64,000 bases of DNA from contig JANYBL010000005.1 of assembly GCA_025360815.1 (NCBI GenBank), positions 1-64,000 of the forward strand, written 5' to 3'. Made by a program: the position numbers and the translations under genes. A model generated the notes under the pieces. The model made no database searches, had not been told where the DNA came from, and saw nothing but the letters and a program-made list of their open reading frames with translations. Below, one piece after another: positions 60,459-64,000 of this stretch. This DNA is from Burkholderiales bacterium. Its GTDB lineage: Bacteria > Pseudomonadota > Gammaproteobacteria > Burkholderiales > Usitatibacteraceae. Positions within the stretch are counted from its first letter, which is position 1, and the number at the start of each line of letters is the position of its first letter.

Positions 60459-61673
60459 ATGAACATTAGTTTTTCACACTTTTCACGCTCGGCACCAAAC
60501 GTAACCGGCATCAGCTCGATGTGGTTTATGTTGTTTATTTTGTACATCATGCTGACGTCAACCGCATCAGACGCGCAGAAAATTTTCGATACCGAGCTTC
60601 ACAAAGTTCGTGCGGTAAGCCTCGTCGCAGGCCTTGCTAACCCGTGGGGATTGGCGTTTTTACCAGATGGCCGAATGCTGGTGACAGAGCGGGTAGGGCG
60701 GATGCGGATCATTGAGAACGGTAAGTTATTACCCGCCGCGATTTCAGGGCTGCCATTGGCCGTAGAGCACGGCCAAGGCGGCATGCTGGACGTGGTGCTG
60801 CATCCAAAATACGGACAATCGACGGAATTCAATTGGATTTACTGGTCATACAATGCCGGAACCCCTGGCAGCTACGGCACCGAAGTTGCACGTGGTAAGC
60901 TCAACGGCCCTCGCGATGCACCTGCGATGACGGATGTGCAGGTGCTTTTTAAGATGATGCCGAAGTCGGAAAAGAGCTTTCACTTTGGCTCGCGCATTGT
61001 GTTTGATCGTCAGGGTTTCATGATTGTTACCCTCGGTGATCGGGGCGATGACCCGGCCAAGGGCTATCAAGAGCGTGCACAAAAGCTAAACGACCATGCA
61101 GGCAAATCAATTCGTTTAACCGATGATGGCAAAGTGCCGCCTGATAATCCGTATGTGAAAACACCCAACGCCAGGCCCGAAATCTGGACGCTTGGTAACC
61201 GCAATATGCAAGGTGCCGCGATGCACCCGCTGACGGGCAAAATTTGGTCACATGAACACGGCCCGCAGGGTGGAGATGAAATCAATATCCTAACTGGTGG
61301 CACGAACTATGGCTGGCCGGTAATCACGTATGGCGTGAATTATGGCTCGGGCACCAAGATCGGTGAGGGCGCCACAAAAGAAGGCATGGCACCGCCGCTC
61401 TATATTTGGGTCCCCTCGATTGCACCGTCAGGCATGGCGTTCTACACAGGTGCTAATTTTCCGAGATGGAAGGGGAATTTATTTGTTGGTGCGTTGGTCA
61501 AGCAATCGTTAGTACGGCTCACGCTTGATGGCGAAAAGGTCGTTAAAGAGGAGCGGATGTTTGAAAACAAACTCGGCCGCATTCGCGATGTGCGAGACGG
61601 GCCAGACGGTAATTTATATTTACTCACGGACTCAGCGGACGGCGAAATTATTCGCCTTGAGGTTGTTAAATAA
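60459..61673 (+). CDS. PQQ-dependent aldose sugar dehydrogenase (Asd/YliI-like)
   Basis: 404 residues, exported. The signal peptide (MLFILYIMLTSTASDAQ) precedes the propeller: ANPWGLAFLPDGRMLVTERV, EHGQGGMLDVVLHPKYG, FHFGSRIVFD, TLGDRGDDP, HEHGPQGGDEINIL and YGWPVITYGVNYG, all signature blocks of soluble glucose dehydrogenase-like proteins. PQQ is the expected cofactor, but no PQQ synthesis genes are in the window. It is followed by cytochrome b561, so electrons could pass into the respiratory chain. ATG 60459 is preceded by GGGGCC, a weak ribosome site. Confidence 0.92.
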   Translation: MNISFSHFSRSAPNVTGISSMWFMLFILYIMLTSTASDAQKIFDTELHKVRAVSLVAGLANPWGLAFLPDGRMLVTERVGRMRIIENGKLLPAAISGLPLAVEHGQGGMLDVVLHPKYGQSTEFNWIYWSYNAGTPGSYGTEVARGKLNGPRDAPAMTDVQVLFKMMPKSEKSFHFGSRIVFDRQGFMIVTLGDRGDDPAKGYQERAQKLNDHAGKSIRLTDDGKVPPDNPYVKTPNARPEIWTLGNRNMQGAAMHPLTGKIWSHEHGPQGGDEINILTGGTNYGWPVITYGVNYGSGTKIGEGATKEGMAPPLYIWVPSIAPSGMAFYTGANFPRWKGNLFVGALVKQSLVRLTLDGEKVVKEERMFENKLGRIRDVRDGPDGNLYLLTDSADGEIIRLEVVK

Positions 61674-61729
61674 TTGTTTAGTAATCGTTAAATAGCCGTT
61701 AAATAGTGAATAAATAAAGGAACGTAGCA

Positions 61730-62509
61730 ATGCAATCTGTACGCGTTTGGGATATCCCTGTTCGGTTGTTTCATTGGCTGCTGGTGCTCTCGATTACCGG
61801 ACTTTTTATCACCGCCAACTTAGGCGGTAACTGGATGGAATGGCATAAAAAAATGGGCTTTTTTACGCTCGGCTTGGTCACGTTTCGGATCGTTTGGGGG
61901 TTTATTGGCAGCTATCATGCGCGGTTCAGCAGTTTTGTACGTGGGCCTGCAGCCGTGATCGCATATGCAAGGGGCTTGGGTAAATCGCGCGCTAATTCCG
62001 GTGCCGAGTCGGGTGTAGAGTTGGACGCACAACCCAGCTCACAACCCAATGCAAAGTCAAATAATAAACATTTCTTGGGACATAACCCGATGGGCGCGCT
62101 AAGCGTGTTAGCACTGTTGGCTAGTATTGCTTTTCAAGCGGTCACGGGACTCTACGCTAACGATGACATTCTGTTGGAAGGACCCTATGCGAGCGCCGTG
62201 TCGAAGCAATTGAGTGATCAAATAACGAATCTGCACAAAATCAATTCTGACGTGCTGATCGCGCTGATTGTGTTGCATTTGGCCGCCATTATTTTTTATA
62301 CCATTTATAAAAAAGAAGCGTTGGTTAAGGCCATGATTACCGGTGAGAAAATGCTAAATTCCGGTCCTGAAGCGGAGAGTCAGGCGTTATTAGCGGGCAC
62401 TTACCTAGGTGGTCCAGCCGAAAAAGCCCGCCCAGCTTGGCGGTCGTGGCTATTAGCTGTTGTTGTAGCTGCGCTCACGTATGTGGTGGTGATGAGGGCG
62501 TTTTGGTAG
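61730..62509 (+). CDS. Cytochrome b561 family protein
   Basis: 259 residues with four hydrophobic helices. Haem-coordinating His: RLFHWLLVLS (first helix), MEWHKKMGFF, KHFLGHNPMGAL, IVLHLAAIIF. Unusual is a polar linker of about 35 residues between helices 2 and 3 (ESGVELDAQPSSQPNAKSN), which includes a 12-bp tandem repeat at 62028-62051. Homologues usually have a short loop here. The family moves electrons between periplasmic donors and quinones. It is probably in one transcript with the PQQ dehydrogenase (56-base gap). Confidence 0.9.
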   Translation: MQSVRVWDIPVRLFHWLLVLSITGLFITANLGGNWMEWHKKMGFFTLGLVTFRIVWGFIGSYHARFSSFVRGPAAVIAYARGLGKSRANSGAESGVELDAQPSSQPNAKSNNKHFLGHNPMGALSVLALLASIAFQAVTGLYANDDILLEGPYASAVSKQLSDQITNLHKINSDVLIALIVLHLAAIIFYTIYKKEALVKAMITGEKMLNSGPEAESQALLAGTYLGGPAEKARPAWRSWLLAVVVAALTYVVVMRAFW

Positions 62510-62560
62510 GAGAGATGTTGGTTCAGGAGCGCGATTGGCCAAAAGCGACCAATAAAAAAA

Positions 62561-62580
62561 CCGCTCTCGGAGCGGCTTTT
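62561..62580. terminator. Bidirectional terminator between cytochrome b561 and cytochrome c'
   Basis: CCGCTC and GAGCGG form a six-base stem around TCG, flanked by A7 on the left and TTTT on the right. It ends the b561 transcript in one direction and the cytochrome c' transcript in the other. Confidence 0.85.
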
Positions 62581-62602
62581 CTCATCACAACGTTAACAAT
62601 TA

Positions 62603-63061
62603 CTATTTTTGCTTATAGTCGTCGTGGCAGGCTTTGCAAGCTGCACCGGTCGCGCCAAATTGTTTTTTGATTTCATCGAAGGTACCGGTCTTGGAAATTG
62701 CAGCGAGCTTCGTGCTTTCTTCAGCGAGTTTGCTCATTTTGCCCTTGAAATCATCCATTTTTTCCCAAATTGCTGGCTTGGCTTGTGTCTTTTCTTTATC
62801 GCCTTTTTCAGTGCCGGGCGCGAAACCTTCTAGCGCCATCGGTGCCATTGTTGCGACGTTTGCGGCGCGCTTGGCAAAGGCTTCTTTATCGTAAGGCGCT
62901 TCACCTTTGACCATCGCTGCCATGGGTTTGAAATTCCAGCCAATGACTTCAAAAACACTGTGGCGGTATTCAATGGCCGCGTCAGCCTTGACCTGCGCCG
63001 ATGCGCCGAAAGTGAATGTTGCCGCAACTGCCGCAGAAATAAGAAATACGTTTTTACGCAT
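62603..63061 (-). CDS. Cytochrome c'
   Basis: 152 residues. ATG 63061 is preceded by GGAG at good spacing; the longer frame to 63184 is not used. A signal peptide (LISAAVAATFTFGASAQ) is followed by a four-helix bundle (AAIEYRHSVFEVIGWNFKPM, KRAANVATMAPMALEG, FKGKMSKLAEESTKLA) and the haem site KACHDDYK preceded by another Cys (CKACH) at the C-terminus. Cytochrome c' binds NO and is often involved in nitrosative stress. It is convergent with cytochrome b561. Confidence 0.93.
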   Translation of the reverse strand: MRKNVFLISAAVAATFTFGASAQVKADAAIEYRHSVFEVIGWNFKPMAAMVKGEAPYDKEAFAKRAANVATMAPMALEGFAPGTEKGDKEKTQAKPAIWEKMDDFKGKMSKLAEESTKLAAISKTGTFDEIKKQFGATGAACKACHDDYKQK

Positions 63062-63303
63062 GGGGGTTCTCCAGAAAATAGGTCGGAAAAGCAGGAAAGA
63101 CGACTTGATAACATGGCACAGCGCAAAAATCCGAGCACAATATCTGAATTTTAACGCATAGAAGATGTTTTTTTGAGCCAACAATAATAATCGTCAAAAA
63201 AATTGTTTTATGGGTATAAAAGTGATATCATTTTAATATCAATTCTGATTGATCGTTTTTACAGTAAATTGCATATCAATTTGCATGGCTCCTGGAGGAT
63301 TCA

Positions 63304-64000
63304 ATGAAAACATCAGCAAGTTTTATGGAAAAAGAATTTTCGAGTTTTGACGGATATGCCATGGTGGCATTGGCCGTGGTGTTGAAGGTTATTTTGGCGT
63401 ATTCCGTTTGGCAGCTCGCATTGCAGGTCAACCCGGACGTCAGCTTCTGGCGGGTCGTTTACATGCTGTTTCTGGCTGCCGCAGCGGTCTTTATATGGGT
63501 TGGGCTCTATACGCTGCAACCCAACGAAGGCGCGCTAGTCACGCTCTTTGGCGGCTATCGCGGCACTGATCGTTCAACTGGTTTGCGCTGGTGTTTTCCG
63601 CTCTATAGACGGCAAAAAATTTCGTTGCGTTCCCGCAATCTGAATAGCGACAAGCTGAAAGTCAACGACAAAAACGGTAACCCAATTGAGATCGGTGCCG
63701 CGCTCGTCTGGCGGGTGCGTGATACCGCGCAGGCAGTCTATGAAATCGACGATTATGAACTGTACGTTCGTGTTCAATCCGAAGCTGCAATCCGCCATTT
63801 AGCCTCGGCGTACAGCTACGACAACGGCGGCGATGAAAGCGAAACAAAAAATATCATCACGCTCCGCGGCGGCGCTGATGTTGTTGCCAAGGCGCTCGCA
63901 AATGAGCTGCAAGAGCGCTTTGATAAAGCTGGTATTTCAGTCGAGGAAGCCAAGCTTACGCATCTCGCCTATGCGCCCGAAATAGCGTCTGCCATGCTGC
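63304..64000 (+). CDS. SPFH/band-7 domain protein, C-terminus beyond window
   Basis: 232 codons before the right edge. GGAGG at 63294-63298 precedes the ATG at 63304. Two hydrophobic helices (about 22-40 and 50-70) are followed by the SPFH domain: LQPNEGALVTLFGGYRGTDR, GLRWCFPLYRR, KVNDKNGNPIEIGAALVWRV and SVEEAKLTHLAYAPEIASAM. Such proteins form oligomeric rings at membrane microdomains and stabilise proteases such as FtsH. The gene runs off the window, so the end is not known. Confidence 0.93.
   Translation, partial: MKTSASFMEKEFSSFDGYAMVALAVVLKVILAYSVWQLALQVNPDVSFWRVVYMLFLAAAAVFIWVGLYTLQPNEGALVTLFGGYRGTDRSTGLRWCFPLYRRQKISLRSRNLNSDKLKVNDKNGNPIEIGAALVWRVRDTAQAVYEIDDYELYVRVQSEAAIRHLASAYSYDNGGDESETKNIITLRGGADVVAKALANELQERFDKAGISVEEAKLTHLAYAPEIASAML

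Overview
The window is a contiguous piece of bacterial chromosome of moderate GC (about half). It is densely coded, with most genes in short same-strand runs. Gene content points to a Gram-negative betaproteobacterium, most likely near Burkholderiales. The signs are a PilU-type retraction ATPase, an imuA-imuB-dnaE2 mutagenesis cassette with a Gram-negative type LexA box, a DUF4124 secreted protein, the MoxR/DUF58/TgpA trio, a CbbR-like LysR regulator and a cytochrome c'. This is inferred from family composition, not from a marker gene. The only RNA gene seen is one tRNA-Ser(UGA). I see no CRISPR array, prophage, transposase or integrase.

Layout. 1-3.4 kb: end of a membrane protein gene, a small membrane protein and the RNA helicase rhlE. 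3.9-6.4 kb: a translationally coupled secreted trypsin-like protease and FHA-domain membrane protein, followed by a 12-bp tandem repeat. 6.6-9.8 kb: the AMPylator SelO and an MFS transporter. 9.8-14.2 kb: divergent ppx and ppk (polyphosphate turnover) with a PhoB-like box between them. 14.5-15.7 kb: pilU, then about 900 bp without genes that contains a decayed echo of the pilU 3' end. 16.6-19 kb: a DUF4287/DUF5655 protein and a Tat-exported amidase. 19.2-25.2 kb: a six-gene lipid operon (class II aldolase, Mpo1-like, histidine phosphatase, aminoglycoside-phosphotransferase-like kinase, ACAD10/11-like dehydrogenase, fadD). 25.3-30.1 kb: moxR, a DUF4124 protein, DUF58 and tgpA on the same strand just upstream.

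30.5-37.6 kb: a histone-deacetylase-like amidohydrolase, a DUF1275 membrane protein, a hybrid sensor kinase that has lost its catalytic residues, pgi, and a tiny Ala/Lys-rich exported protein. 37.7-45.3 kb: a large unknown lipoprotein, a GspE/PilB-type ATPase, a Nudix hydrolase, then a compact trio (YVTN propeller, NodB-like deacetylase, fatty acid hydroxylase). 45.4-52.7 kb: a large secreted protease with FG-GAP repeats, rlmD, a Bax-inhibitor-1 protein, a LysR regulator and tRNA-Ser. 52.9-60.3 kb: an exonuclease/GIY-YIG nuclease divergent from imuA-imuB-dnaE2, with a strong SOS box between them. 60.5-64 kb: a PQQ sugar dehydrogenase, cytochrome b561, cytochrome c' and the start of an SPFH-domain protein.

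Two threads run across the window. First, several otherwise conserved proteins (Ppk, TgpA, ImuA, RlmD, cytochrome b561, the protease) and some intergenic regions carry short tandem repeats with a 6- or 12-bp period. In coding regions these keep the frame, giving low-complexity inserts. Second, the lipid operon combines hydroxy-acyl kinase, dehydrogenase and alpha-oxidation type enzymes in a way that suggests a pathway for hydroxylated fatty acids. I regard that operon and the catalytically dead hybrid kinase as the best candidates for undescribed biology here.
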